Below, piece after piece: positions 46,932 through 56,133 of a stretch of 64,000 bases of DNA (its first letter is position 1; each line of letters opens with the position of its first letter). The notes under the pieces were generated by a model. It searched no databases, was not told the origin of the DNA, and saw only the letters and a list, made by a program, of their open reading frames with translations. The translations under genes and the position numbers were made by a program. Location of the stretch: the NCBI GenBank assembly GCA_900316245.1, contig ONCE01000012.1:62001-126000 (forward strand). The letters are read 5' to 3'. Source of the stretch: an uncultured Bacteroidales bacterium (lineage in GTDB: Bacteria > Bacteroidota > Bacteroidia > Bacteroidales > UBA932).

Positions 46932-48044
46932 TTATTCGAAAATTTCGGCCAGTTTCTTTTGCAGGGCTTCGCCGCGGAGACCGCGGGCGACGATGGTGCC
47001 TTCGGGGTCGATGAGGAGGTTATCGGGGATGGCGTTCACCCGGTAGACCTGGGAGGCGACGGTCTTCCAGCCTTTGAGGTCGGAGAGGTGGATCCAAGGC
47101 ATCTGCCATTCTACGATGGCTTCCACCCAGGGCTGTTTTTCGCTGTCGAAGGAGAGGCCCACAATCTCGAAGCCTTTGCTGTGGTATTTCTTGTAAGCGT
47201 CTACTACGTTGGGCATTTCGGACTTGCAGGGGCCGCACCAGGAGGCCCAGAAGTCTACCAGAACCCAGTTGCCCTGGCCGACGTATTCGCTCAGTTTGTG
47301 GAGGTTGCCTTCCGAATCGGCCTCTTCCAGATCCGTGAACTTCTGGCCGACGAAGGCGCTCTTGGCCCCTTCGGACTTTGTTTCTTCTTCCATCATCTGT
47401 TCCATGCTGGCCTTGAGGTCTGCCACAAACGGGTGCTTGGTGTAGGGGGCGCCGGAGTTGAGCAGTTCGTTAAGCTTTGCGTAACCCGCTGCCTCGGCAA
47501 CGTTTTCGATGAAGACTACGGGAACCAGGTTGTCCTTGTTCTCCTCGATGATGGCGAGTTTGGTCTCTACATAATCGTTCACGGCCTCTTCATAGTTGGC
47601 TATAAAGGCATCTTCCTGGGCCTTCTGCTCCTCCTTGGGAAGGGCTACGTACTCTTTGACCATCTGGTTGATGCGGTGATAGGCCTTGCCGTTGCGTTTG
47701 TCGCATTCCGTGATCTTGTTGTTGAGGTCCGATCCGGAGAGGGTGGTGTCTGCGAAGTCGACTACCATAGGAACACCGTCGTTGATGAGGGGGAAGTTCC
47801 AGTCGAAGTTGTCCATTACGACGCCCAGGAAGGCATCCTTGTCGGCCTTTCCTTTGAGTTGGAAAGTTCCGTTCACCACTGCGGCGCTGTCTATGTCGTC
47901 TTCGATCAGGCGGCTTACCAGAAAGACTTTGGTAACGTTCTCAGGGACGTTCTTACCCGTGATGACATACTGGGTTTGATGGGACGAGCACGCCAGCATT
48001 CCAGCGGCGGCTACCGTGAGCATTAAAATAGATACTGCTTTCAT
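46932..48044 (-). CDS. TlpA-like thioredoxin-fold lipoprotein with DUF4369-type N terminus
   Basis: 370 residues: lipobox AGMLAC, an N-terminal beta-rich DUF4369-like domain (about 22-120; YVITGKNVPENVTKVFLVSR), a helical linker, and a C-terminal redoxin domain (about 230-370) with active site VLVDFWASWCGPCKSEMP. Such periplasmic proteins reduce disulfides, for example in cytochrome c maturation or envelope stress. It has its own promoter. The downstream end abuts repeat element A, whose hairpins may terminate the message. Confidence 0.92.
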   Translation of the reverse strand: MKAVSILMLTVAAAGMLACSSHQTQYVITGKNVPENVTKVFLVSRLIEDDIDSAAVVNGTFQLKGKADKDAFLGVVMDNFDWNFPLINDGVPMVVDFADTTLSGSDLNNKITECDKRNGKAYHRINQMVKEYVALPKEEQKAQEDAFIANYEEAVNDYVETKLAIIEENKDNLVPVVFIENVAEAAGYAKLNELLNSGAPYTKHPFVADLKASMEQMMEEETKSEGAKSAFVGQKFTDLEEADSEGNLHKLSEYVGQGNWVLVDFWASWCGPCKSEMPNVVDAYKKYHSKGFEIVGLSFDSEKQPWVEAIVEWQMPWIHLSDLKGWKTVASQVYRVNAIPDNLLIDPEGTIVARGLRGEALQKKLAEIFE

Positions 48045-48066
48045 AAGGATGGATAATAAAGTTCGT

Positions 48067-48074
48067 CAAAGATA
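48067..48074 (-). promoter_or_regulatory. -7 box for the TlpA-like gene
   Basis: Complement TATCTTTG, perfect, 22 nt before the ATG at 48044. Confidence 0.65.
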
Positions 48075-48080
48075 GGAAAA

Positions 48081-49136
48081 TTATTCAATGGGGGCCAAGG
48101 GGAGGGGCCAACCGGTGAGGGTGGCGATGTAGGGGGCCATGAGGCTGGCTACTTTACGCATGCCTTGGTAGTTGGGATGCCAGGACGCTCCCAGGTCGGA
48201 GGTAGTGTTGTGGCCGTCCTTCTGGATGGCGGTCCAGTAGATGTTGGGCAGGCCGCTCTGGGTGGCTGCGGTACGGACATAGTCCGTGAGCATAGGGTCT
48301 GCGTTGGAGGCTACGCAGAGAATGGGGACCTGGTTGCCGTGGAATTCCCGTATCTCCTCAAGAAGGGTCTTGTACCCTTGGCACCAACTCTCCAGCGAGG
48401 GCTGTTTCCCAACAGAGAAATCGTTGGTTCCCAGGTAGATGACAATGATGTCGGGGGTGTAGTCGGGGGTCCATTTGGGGCCTTCGGCCGCATCGAAGAC
48501 ACCCGGGTACCGTACCGGCATGGTGCGTCCGGGGTCGCTGTCTCCGTAGTTGCGGACAATGCCCCGTCCCGAGTGGGAGATGCGGACTACGTCGGCCTGG
48601 AAGTATCGGCCCAGAATGCCGGAGTAGCTCTTGTTGCAGTTCTCCTCCGAAAGCACAAAGGGGCAGTCCCGGTCCGGAGCTTCCACTCCATAGCCGCAGG
48701 TGTATGAGTCTCCAACAATCTCAATGACGCGCTCCTTCCACGGCCGTGCCTGCAGGAGGGTGCCGTCTGTTTTGAAGGAAGAGAACGTGATGCAACCGTA
48801 TTCTCCCTCGCTCCGCTTCTGGAGATAGACTGTGTGTACCCCTTTCTTCTTAAAGGTGCACAACTCAGCTTCTCCTTCTCCTTGGGTCAGATGAAGAACC
48901 TGGTCGGCTTCCACGCCTGGCTCTTTATCTACCCAGATGTTCAGGTAGTCTTCGCCGCTCTCGGCGTATGCCAGCGAGAGGCTTTTGCCCTCAAAGCGCA
49001 CAATGGCCATGGTGCCGCTCCAATCGGCCCGGACCGGACCCGCATTGTCCCGCAGGACCCTTCCAATGTATGTCACTTGAGAATAGCCTTGCAGGGATAG
49101 CATCAGCAGGCACAGGAGTAAAATGGTCTTTTTCAT
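48081..49136 (-). CDS. CE2-type carbohydrate esterase (SGNH with N-terminal jelly-roll)
   Basis: 351 residues from the ATG at 49136, which starts a signal peptide (MKKTILLLCLLMLSLQGYSQ); the longer frame into the GH92 gene is rejected. An N-terminal beta-sandwich at about 22-130 precedes the SGNH hydrolase domain. Family CE2 hallmarks are IVGDSYTCGYGVE (nucleophile Ser), VIYLGTNDFSV and LGASWHPNYQGM (catalytic His). CE2 enzymes deacetylate xylo- and mannosaccharides. It lies 8 nt downstream of the GH92 mannosidase, so acetylated mannose-containing glycans are a likely target of this operon. Confidence 0.9.
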   Translation of the reverse strand: MKKTILLLCLLMLSLQGYSQVTYIGRVLRDNAGPVRADWSGTMAIVRFEGKSLSLAYAESGEDYLNIWVDKEPGVEADQVLHLTQGEGEAELCTFKKKGVHTVYLQKRSEGEYGCITFSSFKTDGTLLQARPWKERVIEIVGDSYTCGYGVEAPDRDCPFVLSEENCNKSYSGILGRYFQADVVRISHSGRGIVRNYGDSDPGRTMPVRYPGVFDAAEGPKWTPDYTPDIIVIYLGTNDFSVGKQPSLESWCQGYKTLLEEIREFHGNQVPILCVASNADPMLTDYVRTAATQSGLPNIYWTAIQKDGHNTTSDLGASWHPNYQGMRKVASLMAPYIATLTGWPLPLAPIE

Positions 49137-49144
49137 GATAGGGT

Positions 49145-51337
49145 TTATTGCATTACAAAAAGGAGTTCGGCCCCGTCCTTGATGTCCTCGTACTTGAGGG
49201 TGGTGCCTTTTAGTTTGGTTCCGTTGAGATAGACGGCCTTTACGTATACGTGGTCCGGGGTCCAGTTTTGGGTGCGGACCCGGAGCACGCCGCCGTCCGA
49301 GAGTTTTACCTCCACGCCGGGGAGGCAGGGGGAGCCCAGTTCGTACTCGTTGCTGCCGGGGCAGAGCGGGTAAAAGCCCAGGCAGTTGAAGATGTACCAG
49401 GCACTCATCTGGCCGCAGTCGTCGTTGCCGCTCAGGGCGTCGGGGGTGTTGCCGTAGAAGTGGTCGGCCACGTAGCGGACCCACTTCTGGCACTCCCGGG
49501 GCTTGCCCAGTTTGTTATACAGGTACAGCACGTGGTGGCAGGGCTCGTTGCCGTGCCAGTAGCCGCCAATGCGGCCCCAGATGTCGTGGGCGCCGGGGAT
49601 GTCGTCGCTCATCTCAAGGGTGAACATCTTGTCCAGGCGCGCTGTGAGGAACTTCTTGCCGGCTAGGGCCATGTAGTCTTCAAAGGCGTGCGGCACCGTC
49701 CAGGTGTACTGCAGGGTAAAGCCTTCCGTAATGTCTCCCCAGCCGTTGTCCGAGCCCGGTCCCTCGTAGGCAATATCCGAGAAAGGGGTGCGCCAGTTTC
49801 CCTGGCTGTCCCGGCCCCGCATATACTTGGTTTCCGGGTCTATGAGGTTGCGGTAGTTCTGGCTGCGCTTGAAAAAGAACTGGTAGTCTTCTTCGTGGCC
49901 CAGGAGCCGGGCGGCCTGGGCTATGCACCAGTCGTCGTAGGCATATTCCAGCGTTTTGGAAACGGATTCCATTTCCTTGTCAAAGGGGACGTATCCCAGT
50001 TGCGTGTATTCCGGAAGGCAGTCGTAATGAGGGTTGGTGGCGGTGGCCTTCATAGCCTGGTACGCGCGCTCGTAATCGAAGCCCTTCACGCCCTTGACCA
50101 TCATATCGGCCAGTACCGAAACGGCGTGATAACCAATCATACACCACGTTTCACCTCCATAGAAACTCCAGATGGGCAGCATATGCTCCGTGCTCTTGTC
50201 ATAGTGCGCCAGCATCGAGTTGGCCAGCTGCGCCTGCAGGGGCTTGTTGATGAGGTTGAGCAGGGGATGGAAAGCCCGGTAGGTGTCCCAGAGGGAGAAG
50301 GTGGTGTAATTGGTGAAGTCGCTGGCGTAGCCCAGGGTGCCGTCGTGCTCGCGGAAGCGGCCGTCCCGGTCCTGGAAAAGGAAGGGATGCAGCGCTGTGT
50401 GGTACACGCTGGTGTAGAAGGTCTCCTTCTGCTCCCGGGTGCAGGTCTCGGCCAACTGGTATCGGCCCAATTCGGCCTCCCAGAGGTTCTCCGCCTCTTT
50501 CCGGATGCCGTCAAAGGACTTGCCTTCAATCTCCGATAGGTTGAGCAGGGCTCCGTCTATTCCGGTGGCCGATACAGCCACCTGCACGTTCACCTGCTGG
50601 CCCTCGGTGGTGGCAAAGCGCACGCAGGCCTGCAGGGGTGTACCCCAGGCTTCCTTGCTGCTGCGGAAACGGCTGGTGTTGTAGATGACGGGCTGGCCGT
50701 CCTTGTAGATGACCAGGTCCCGGATGGGTTCCGAGAAACGGGCCGCAAAATACACGTACCGGTTGGGGTTCCAGCCGTTGACCAGTTTGCCGCCCACGAG
50801 GGTATAATCATCGATTTGACGGACCTCCGACCAGACGGTTTTCCATCTCAAGGAGTGGTTTACATTGATAAGCACAAAGGCCGAATCGGCAGCGGGATAC
50901 GTAAAGCGGAAGGCCCCGCTGAGGGAGGCGGCGGTCATCTCGGCCTTTACATCATAATCATCCAACCGGACGCTGTAGTAGCCGGGGGAAGCTACTTCCG
51001 TCTCGTGGCTGAAGAGGCCCTGCTTGAGCGAGCCCGTGCCCGGCACGAAGAGGAAATCTCCCAGGTCCGGGATGCCCGTGCCGCTCAGGTGGGTAAGGCT
51101 GAACCCCAGGATGGCTTCCCGGGTGTACTTGTAACCGGCGGCGGTGTCGTAATCGTAGTCGTCCGTGTCCGGGCTGATCTGGATGCCGCCGAAGGGCACC
51201 TGCGCGCCCGGGTAAACATTGCCAAAGCCGGCGGTTCCTACCAGGGGATTTACGTATTGGATGAGTTCCTGGGCCGGAACTTCCATACAGCCAAGGGCTA
51301 AAACAGCAGCCCAAAACCATTTTGTCAAGTTCTTCAT
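49145..51337 (-). CDS. GH92 alpha-mannosidase
   Basis: 730 residues with a signal peptide (MKNLTKWFWAAVLALGCMEVPAQ). GH92 enzymes are calcium-dependent exo-alpha-mannosidases abundant in Bacteroidota that trim host or yeast mannans. Diagnostic segments: VNPLVGTAGFGNVYPGAQVP at the N terminus, GFSLTHLSGTGIPDLGDFLF, FSLWDTYRAFHPLL, and the catalytic-base region ALSGNDDCGQMSAWYIFNCL, followed by GFYPLCPGSNEYELGSPCLP. The start at 51337 is 5 nt after a perfect -7 box, implying a leaderless message; a TTG at 51379 lies upstream of the box. It leads the operon with the CE2 esterase. Confidence 0.94.
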   Translation of the reverse strand: MKNLTKWFWAAVLALGCMEVPAQELIQYVNPLVGTAGFGNVYPGAQVPFGGIQISPDTDDYDYDTAAGYKYTREAILGFSLTHLSGTGIPDLGDFLFVPGTGSLKQGLFSHETEVASPGYYSVRLDDYDVKAEMTAASLSGAFRFTYPAADSAFVLINVNHSLRWKTVWSEVRQIDDYTLVGGKLVNGWNPNRYVYFAARFSEPIRDLVIYKDGQPVIYNTSRFRSSKEAWGTPLQACVRFATTEGQQVNVQVAVSATGIDGALLNLSEIEGKSFDGIRKEAENLWEAELGRYQLAETCTREQKETFYTSVYHTALHPFLFQDRDGRFREHDGTLGYASDFTNYTTFSLWDTYRAFHPLLNLINKPLQAQLANSMLAHYDKSTEHMLPIWSFYGGETWCMIGYHAVSVLADMMVKGVKGFDYERAYQAMKATATNPHYDCLPEYTQLGYVPFDKEMESVSKTLEYAYDDWCIAQAARLLGHEEDYQFFFKRSQNYRNLIDPETKYMRGRDSQGNWRTPFSDIAYEGPGSDNGWGDITEGFTLQYTWTVPHAFEDYMALAGKKFLTARLDKMFTLEMSDDIPGAHDIWGRIGGYWHGNEPCHHVLYLYNKLGKPRECQKWVRYVADHFYGNTPDALSGNDDCGQMSAWYIFNCLGFYPLCPGSNEYELGSPCLPGVEVKLSDGGVLRVRTQNWTPDHVYVKAVYLNGTKLKGTTLKYEDIKDGAELLFVMQ

Positions 51338-51342
51338 GGGAA

Positions 51343-51350
51343 CAAAGATA
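51343..51350 (-). promoter_or_regulatory. -7 box for the GH92-CE2 operon
   Basis: Complement TATCTTTG, perfect, separated from the ATG by TTCCC. Confidence 0.65.
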
Positions 51351-51387
51351 ATCATTTTCTGCATTTGGTAGTGCCGCAAGAATGTTG

Positions 51388-51395
51388 TATCTTTG
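51388..51395 (+). promoter_or_regulatory. -7 box for the nusG-like/uvrA unit
   Basis: TATCTTTG, perfect, 21 nt before the ATG at 51417. Confidence 0.65.
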
Positions 51396-51416
51396 TTTAC
51401 TTATCTGCCGGGGTTG

Positions 51417-52031
51417 ATGGACAAGAATTGGTACGCTATAAAAGTCTTTTTCAACAAGGTGTTCAAAATGGAGGACATCTTGTCCGATATGGATTTGGAA
51501 ACGTACCTGCCCGTTCAGAAAGTAAGGCTCCGTGGCCTGGAACATATGAAGGCGGCCAAATTGCTGGCAGCGGTAGACGCCAACCACAGAAAAGACAGCC
51601 GCTACATCCAGCAGGGCCCCATTATTTTCGAGCGTAAACCCCTGGTAGCCTCCCTCATTTTTGTAAAGGCCGATGACAACGAAATCCAAGCCATAGACAA
51701 CCGCCTCCAGGAAGAAAGGATCCTGGGGCAAGTGCAAGGATTTATCTACAAATCGGCCGATTTTAAGAAACGGGCCACCATCCCCGAAAAGCAGATGGAG
51801 TCTTTCCGCCTGCTTACAGAAAACGGAGACGGCCTTACCTTCTACACGGCCGACTTGGTCAAACTGATGGAGGGAGACAAAGTGCGCGTCATTGAAGGAC
51901 CGCTCAAGGGGGCCGAAGGATACATCAAACGCATCAAGAAAGACCGCCGCCTGCTGGTCTGTGTGGAGGGCGTGATAGCGGTAGCAACGTCCTACATCCC
52001 GGACAGTATGTTGGAAAAGATAACGGAATAG
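51417..52031 (+). CDS. NusG-paralogue transcription antiterminator (UpxY-like)
   Basis: 204 residues from 51417 (MDKNWYAIKVFFNKVFKMED). The NGN domain (NWYAIKVF ... RKPLVASLIFVKADDNEI, about 3-100) and a C-terminal KOW domain (GDKVRVIEGPLKGAEGYIKRIKKDRRLLVCVEG, about 160-195) make a specialised NusG paralogue. In Bacteroides, UpxY proteins of this build allow read-through of long capsular polysaccharide operons. Here the gene is followed after 3 nt by uvrA, not by glycan genes; the surface-glycan cluster starts 3 kb further on. Whether it acts on that cluster is open. Confidence 0.88.
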   Translation: MDKNWYAIKVFFNKVFKMEDILSDMDLETYLPVQKVRLRGLEHMKAAKLLAAVDANHRKDSRYIQQGPIIFERKPLVASLIFVKADDNEIQAIDNRLQEERILGQVQGFIYKSADFKKRATIPEKQMESFRLLTENGDGLTFYTADLVKLMEGDKVRVIEGPLKGAEGYIKRIKKDRRLLVCVEGVIAVATSYIPDSMLEKITE

Positions 52032-52034
52032 AAA

Positions 52035-54854
52035 ATGCCGGCCGAAGGAAACATAGTCATCCGGCACGCCCGGGTCAACAACCTCAAGGACATTACGGTG
52101 GAGATTCCCCGTAACCGCCTTGTGGTGGTGACCGGCGTATCCGGCAGCGGCAAGAGTTCGCTGGCCTTTGACACGCTGTTTGCAGAGGGGCAGCGCCGCT
52201 TTGCAGAGAGCCTCTCTTCCTATGCCCGCCAGTTCCTGGGCCGAATGGCCAAGCCCGATGTAGAGGCCATCGAGGGCATCCCGCCGGCCATTGCCATAGA
52301 GCAGAAGGTGAACATCCGGAACCCCCGTTCCACGGTGGCTACCACCACAGAGATATACGATTTCCTGCGCCTGTTGTTTGCGCGCATCGGCCGCACCTAT
52401 TCCCCCGTGAGCGGGGAGGAGGTGAAGACCCAGTCCGTCAAGGACGTGCTGGCCTATATGGAGGAAGTGTCCGTCCAGAAGCCTTCGGCCTGGTACATCC
52501 TTTCCAACTTGAACTGGGACGCCCGCAAGGACCACGTGGAACTGATGCTGTCCCTCAAGGAAGAAGGCTTCGGCCGCCTGTTCAATCCGGCCGATGCGTC
52601 CATCCTCCAGATTGAGGATGTGCTCAAGATGGACGGCCAGTACCCCGCCGGCCTTCTGCTCCTGGTGGACCGCGTAAAGACGTCGGGTTCCCTGGACGAG
52701 GATATGCGTACGCGTCTGAACGCATCCGTCCAGTCGGCCTTTGACAAAGGCGACGGAGATATGTCGCTTTATCTGATGGCCGGCTCCGAGCATACCCTCA
52801 AGGCCTTCTCTTCCCGTTTCGAGCGGGACGGCATCGTGTTCCGCAAGCCCGATGAATACCTCTTCTCCTTCAACAGCCCGCTGGGCGCCTGCCCGGTGTG
52901 CGGCGGCCTGGGAAAGATTGTGGGCGTGAGCGAAGACCTGGTGGTGCCGGACAAGACCAAGAGCATCTACGAGGGTGCCATTGCCTGCTGGAGAGGAGAC
53001 AAGATGAGCTGGTTCAAGGACCAGGTGGTCCGCAATTCGGAGAAGTACGGCATCCCCATCTTCGAGCCCTACTGCAAACTCACGGAAGCCCAGAAGCGCA
53101 CGCTCTGGGAGAGCCGTTCCGTGCAGGGGGACGAGTCCACCATCGTGGGCATAGACGAATTCTTTGAATGGGTCGAAAGCAACCGCTACAAGATCCAGTA
53201 CAAGTATATGCTGTCCCGCTACAGCGGGCGCACCACCTGCCACGCCTGCGGCGGCAGCCGCCTCCGCAAAGAGGCGCTGTACGTGAAAGTGGCCGGAAAA
53301 ACCATCCACGACCTGCTGAGTATGACGGTGGAGGAACTCTTGAAGTGGTTCAAGTCCGTGGAACTGACCGCGCACGAGCAGGAAGTGGCGGGGAAGACCA
53401 TCGAGGAGATTGTGTACCGCCTGCAGTGCATCGAGGACGTGGGCCTGGGGTACCTGACGCTGAGCCGTACTATGAATACCCTCTCCGGTGGCGAAAGCCA
53501 GCGGGTGAACCTGGTGACGGCCCTGGGCAGTTCCCTGGTAGGCAGTATGTACATCCTGGACGAACCTTCCATCGGCCTGCATCCGCGCGACACCGAGCGC
53601 CTCATTTCCGTGCTCAAGCGCTTGCGGGACATTGGCAACACCGTAGTGGTGGTAGAGCACGACCCTGAGATTATCCGCAGTGCAGACTGCCTCATAGACC
53701 TGGGCCCCAAGGCCGGGTCCAATGGGGGAGAGATAGTGTATCAGGGAGATCCTCTCGCTTCGCTCGGGAAGACATCCAGTCAATCTCTTACGCTTCAATA
53801 TTTGGCCGGCATCCGGAAGCCGTACGTGCGGGAGAAGAATCCCTGGCGGTACAGCATTACCGTGCAGGGCGCCATGCAGAACAACCTCAAGGACATTGAC
53901 GTCCAGTTCCCCTTGAATGCCTTTACCGTGGTGAGCGGCGTCTCCGGCAGCGGCAAGAGTTCGCTGGTGGGAGACATCCTGTACCCGGCCCTGCACCGTC
54001 GGCTCAACGAGACCGGAGACCTTCCGGGCACCTTCAAGGGCCTGGCCGGGGACCTCAATAGAATTACCCGCGTGGAGTATGTGGACCAGAACCCCATAGG
54101 CAAGAGTTCCCGCTCCAACGCCGTTACTTATCTGAAAGTTTACGACGATATCCGCAAGCTCCTGAGCGAGCAGCAGTACGCCCGCATCAACGGGTACACG
54201 CCGTCGTTCTTCTCCTTCAACCAGGAGGGAGGCCGATGCCCGGAGTGCCAGGGAGACGGCTTCGTGAAGATTGGCATGCAGTTTATGGCCGATGTGACCA
54301 TGGTCTGCGAGAGCTGCGGCGGCAAGCGCTTCAAACCGGACATCCTGGAAGTGCGCTACCAGGGCCTGAACGTAGACGATATCCTGAACCTGAGCGTGGA
54401 GGAGGCCATAGCCTTCTTCGGTGCCCAGAAGGAAGACGCGGCCAAGTCCATTGCCGCCAAACTGCAGCCGCTGGTGGATGTGGGCCTGGGCTATATCAAA
54501 CTGGGCCAGCCGTCCAGCACGCTGAGCGGCGGCGAGAGCCAGCGCATCAAGCTGGCGTACTTCCTGTCGTTGGCCGCCGGCGGCCGCGAGCGCATCCTCT
54601 TCATCTTTGACGAACCTACCACCGGCCTCCATTTCTACGATGTGGAGAAGCTCCTGAAGGCGTTTGACGTGCTCATTTCCAAGGGGCACACGGTGATAGT
54701 GGTAGAACATAACGTAGACGTCATCCGCAGCGCCGACTGGGTCATAGACCTGGGACCCGACGCCGGTGACCGGGGTGGGGAAGTGGTTTTTGCCGGTACC
54801 CCCGAAGACCTAGCGGCCTCTGGCAGTACCTTCACGGCAAAATATCTGGCTTAG
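52035..54854 (+). CDS. uvrA: Excinuclease ABC subunit A
   Basis: 939 residues, standard UvrA length; damage-recognition ATPase of nucleotide excision repair. First ABC module: VTGVSGSGKSSLAFDTLFAE, zinc module CPVCGGLGKI region and CHACGG, LSGGESQRVNL, ILDEPSIGLHP. Second module: VVSGVSGSGKSSL, zinc module CPECQGDGF ... CESCGGKRF, LSGGESQRIKL, FIFDEPTTGLHF. Starts 3 nt after the nusG-like stop, so it shares that promoter. Its last 4 nt overlap the convergent waaA. This gene also marks the last stretch rich in the GGCCGAT word before the island. Confidence 0.97.
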   Translation: MPAEGNIVIRHARVNNLKDITVEIPRNRLVVVTGVSGSGKSSLAFDTLFAEGQRRFAESLSSYARQFLGRMAKPDVEAIEGIPPAIAIEQKVNIRNPRSTVATTTEIYDFLRLLFARIGRTYSPVSGEEVKTQSVKDVLAYMEEVSVQKPSAWYILSNLNWDARKDHVELMLSLKEEGFGRLFNPADASILQIEDVLKMDGQYPAGLLLLVDRVKTSGSLDEDMRTRLNASVQSAFDKGDGDMSLYLMAGSEHTLKAFSSRFERDGIVFRKPDEYLFSFNSPLGACPVCGGLGKIVGVSEDLVVPDKTKSIYEGAIACWRGDKMSWFKDQVVRNSEKYGIPIFEPYCKLTEAQKRTLWESRSVQGDESTIVGIDEFFEWVESNRYKIQYKYMLSRYSGRTTCHACGGSRLRKEALYVKVAGKTIHDLLSMTVEELLKWFKSVELTAHEQEVAGKTIEEIVYRLQCIEDVGLGYLTLSRTMNTLSGGESQRVNLVTALGSSLVGSMYILDEPSIGLHPRDTERLISVLKRLRDIGNTVVVVEHDPEIIRSADCLIDLGPKAGSNGGEIVYQGDPLASLGKTSSQSLTLQYLAGIRKPYVREKNPWRYSITVQGAMQNNLKDIDVQFPLNAFTVVSGVSGSGKSSLVGDILYPALHRRLNETGDLPGTFKGLAGDLNRITRVEYVDQNPIGKSSRSNAVTYLKVYDDIRKLLSEQQYARINGYTPSFFSFNQEGGRCPECQGDGFVKIGMQFMADVTMVCESCGGKRFKPDILEVRYQGLNVDDILNLSVEEAIAFFGAQKEDAAKSIAAKLQPLVDVGLGYIKLGQPSSTLSGGESQRIKLAYFLSLAAGGRERILFIFDEPTTGLHFYDVEKLLKAFDVLISKGHTVIVVEHNVDVIRSADWVIDLGPDAGDRGGEVVFAGTPEDLAASGSTFTAKYLA

Positions 54855-56035
54855 TCGAAGATGGTGTCTACGATGGTATGCGTGGCACCCGTTGAACTTA
54901 GGACGTAGTCTTTGGAGATGGCGGCCGCTTTCTCTACAAATTCATGATCTGAGATGCATCTGTCAAAGTAGGCTTCCAATTCCTGCTGGTCTTTGACGGG
55001 GAATGCGGCTCCCAGGGCCGTAAGGTTGCGGCAGTGGGATTCACGACCATAGACTGGACCGAAACTGATAGGCATGCCGAAAACGGCTGGCTCCACCACG
55101 CTGTGCGGCATGTTGTCTGTAAAGCCTCCGCCGATGAGGGAAGCGAAACCGTAGCGGTACAGGCGGGCCAGCATGCCGACGGTGTTGATAACCAGGATCT
55201 GTGCATTCAGCAGCTTTTCGTCGGGTTCCTTTCCTTCGTAATCTGTGTATCTGACAGCGCAGTGCTGTGCCTGGGCCAGAATGGCATCGACCTCCTTGGG
55301 GTCTGTCTCATGGGGGATGATCATGATTTTCTGGTCGGGATGGCTGTTCGCGATTTTGAGCATCATCTCATCTTCGGCCGGGAAGGTGCTGCCGGCCATG
55401 AAGACTTTCTTACCCTTGCACCAGGCGTCCACGACCGGATTGCTCCAAGGTTCCTTGAGGATGTCTGCCACGCGGTCCAGGCGCGGATCTCCGGTGATTC
55501 TTACCTTGGGGACGCCCAGTTTGGTGAGCACGTCGTAGCTCATCTGGTCCCGCACCATGACGCAGTTGTAGCAGTTGCGCATAATCTGGCGATAGTTGAA
55601 GTCCCACCAGCTTAGGTGGTAGGAGTCCGGCTCTACGTGCACAGACATGATGTAGGTGTCAATCTTGCGGCGTCGGAGCATATTCATCATAACAGGCCAG
55701 AAGTCCGTGATGGTGAAGATGACCTTGGAGGGACGGACGGCATCCAGGAAACGTTTCATGTCCCAGGGTGTATCCAACGGGATGTAGAACACCCAGTCTA
55801 CTTTATCATAATGCTGGAGCGGAATGAATCCGGTAGGGGAAAAGAAGGTGAGCAGGATTTTCCCTTTCGGGAAACGGGCCCGCGTGGCTTCGATGACCGG
55901 ACGAGCTTCCTCGAACTCTCCGTACGAGGGCACGTGGAACCAGATGATGTCTTGATTTCCTTTTACGGCGGCTTCAATTTTGGGAAGCAGGCCTTTGCGG
56001 CCCTTGATGAACAGTTTCAGTTTCTCAATATTCAT
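54851..56035 (-). CDS. waaA: Kdo transferase (WaaA/KdtA)
   Basis: 394 residues from 56035 (MNIEKLKLFIKGRKGLLPKI). Transfers Kdo from CMP-Kdo to lipid A at the inner membrane. The glycosyltransferase N domain shows IWFHVPSYGEFEEARPVIEA (the catalytic Glu in the GEF motif) and KILLTFFSPTGF; the C domain has RITGDPRLDRV, KVFMAGSTFPAEDE and LIGGGFTDNMPHSVVEPAVFG, all typical of WaaA. The N-terminal membrane anchor common in WaaA is reduced to a short basic helix. CATG-rich and lacking GGCCGAT, unlike uvrA next to it, so it belongs to the compositional island. Divergent from the nonulosonate genes. Confidence 0.9.
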   Translation of the reverse strand: MNIEKLKLFIKGRKGLLPKIEAAVKGNQDIIWFHVPSYGEFEEARPVIEATRARFPKGKILLTFFSPTGFIPLQHYDKVDWVFYIPLDTPWDMKRFLDAVRPSKVIFTITDFWPVMMNMLRRRKIDTYIMSVHVEPDSYHLSWWDFNYRQIMRNCYNCVMVRDQMSYDVLTKLGVPKVRITGDPRLDRVADILKEPWSNPVVDAWCKGKKVFMAGSTFPAEDEMMLKIANSHPDQKIMIIPHETDPKEVDAILAQAQHCAVRYTDYEGKEPDEKLLNAQILVINTVGMLARLYRYGFASLIGGGFTDNMPHSVVEPAVFGMPISFGPVYGRESHCRNLTALGAAFPVKDQQELEAYFDRCISDHEFVEKAAAISKDYVLSSTGATHTIVDTIFD

Positions 56036-56057
56036 GCTTCGGTTTTCTTTCCAGGGG

Positions 56058-56065
56058 CAAAGATA
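56058..56065 (-). promoter_or_regulatory. -7 box for waaA
   Basis: Complement TATCTTTG, perfect, 22 nt before the ATG at 56035. Confidence 0.65.
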
Positions 56066-56098
56066 CCTCAATTTCTTGATTTTCGTGAGGAATTATAG

Positions 56099-56106
56099 TA
56101 AATTTG
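56099..56106 (+). promoter_or_regulatory. -7 box for the nonulosonate-rml cluster
   Basis: TAAATTTG, perfect, 27 nt before the ATG at 56134. No further box is seen before rmlA, so one transcript through 63634 is likely. Confidence 0.6.
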
Positions 56107-56133
56107 TAAGTTATAGAAAAGAAGTAGAAAGAT

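Noticed and set aside
49137-49493. N-terminal extension of the CE2 esterase into the GH92 gene
   Set aside because: Out of frame with GH92 coding sequence and without features; the ATG at 49136 starts a signal peptide.
50958-54710. A 1250-codon open frame on the complement of nusG-like/uvrA
   Set aside because: Shadow of uvrA and the NusG-like gene, caused by high G+C and codon bias; the forward frames carry complete motifs.
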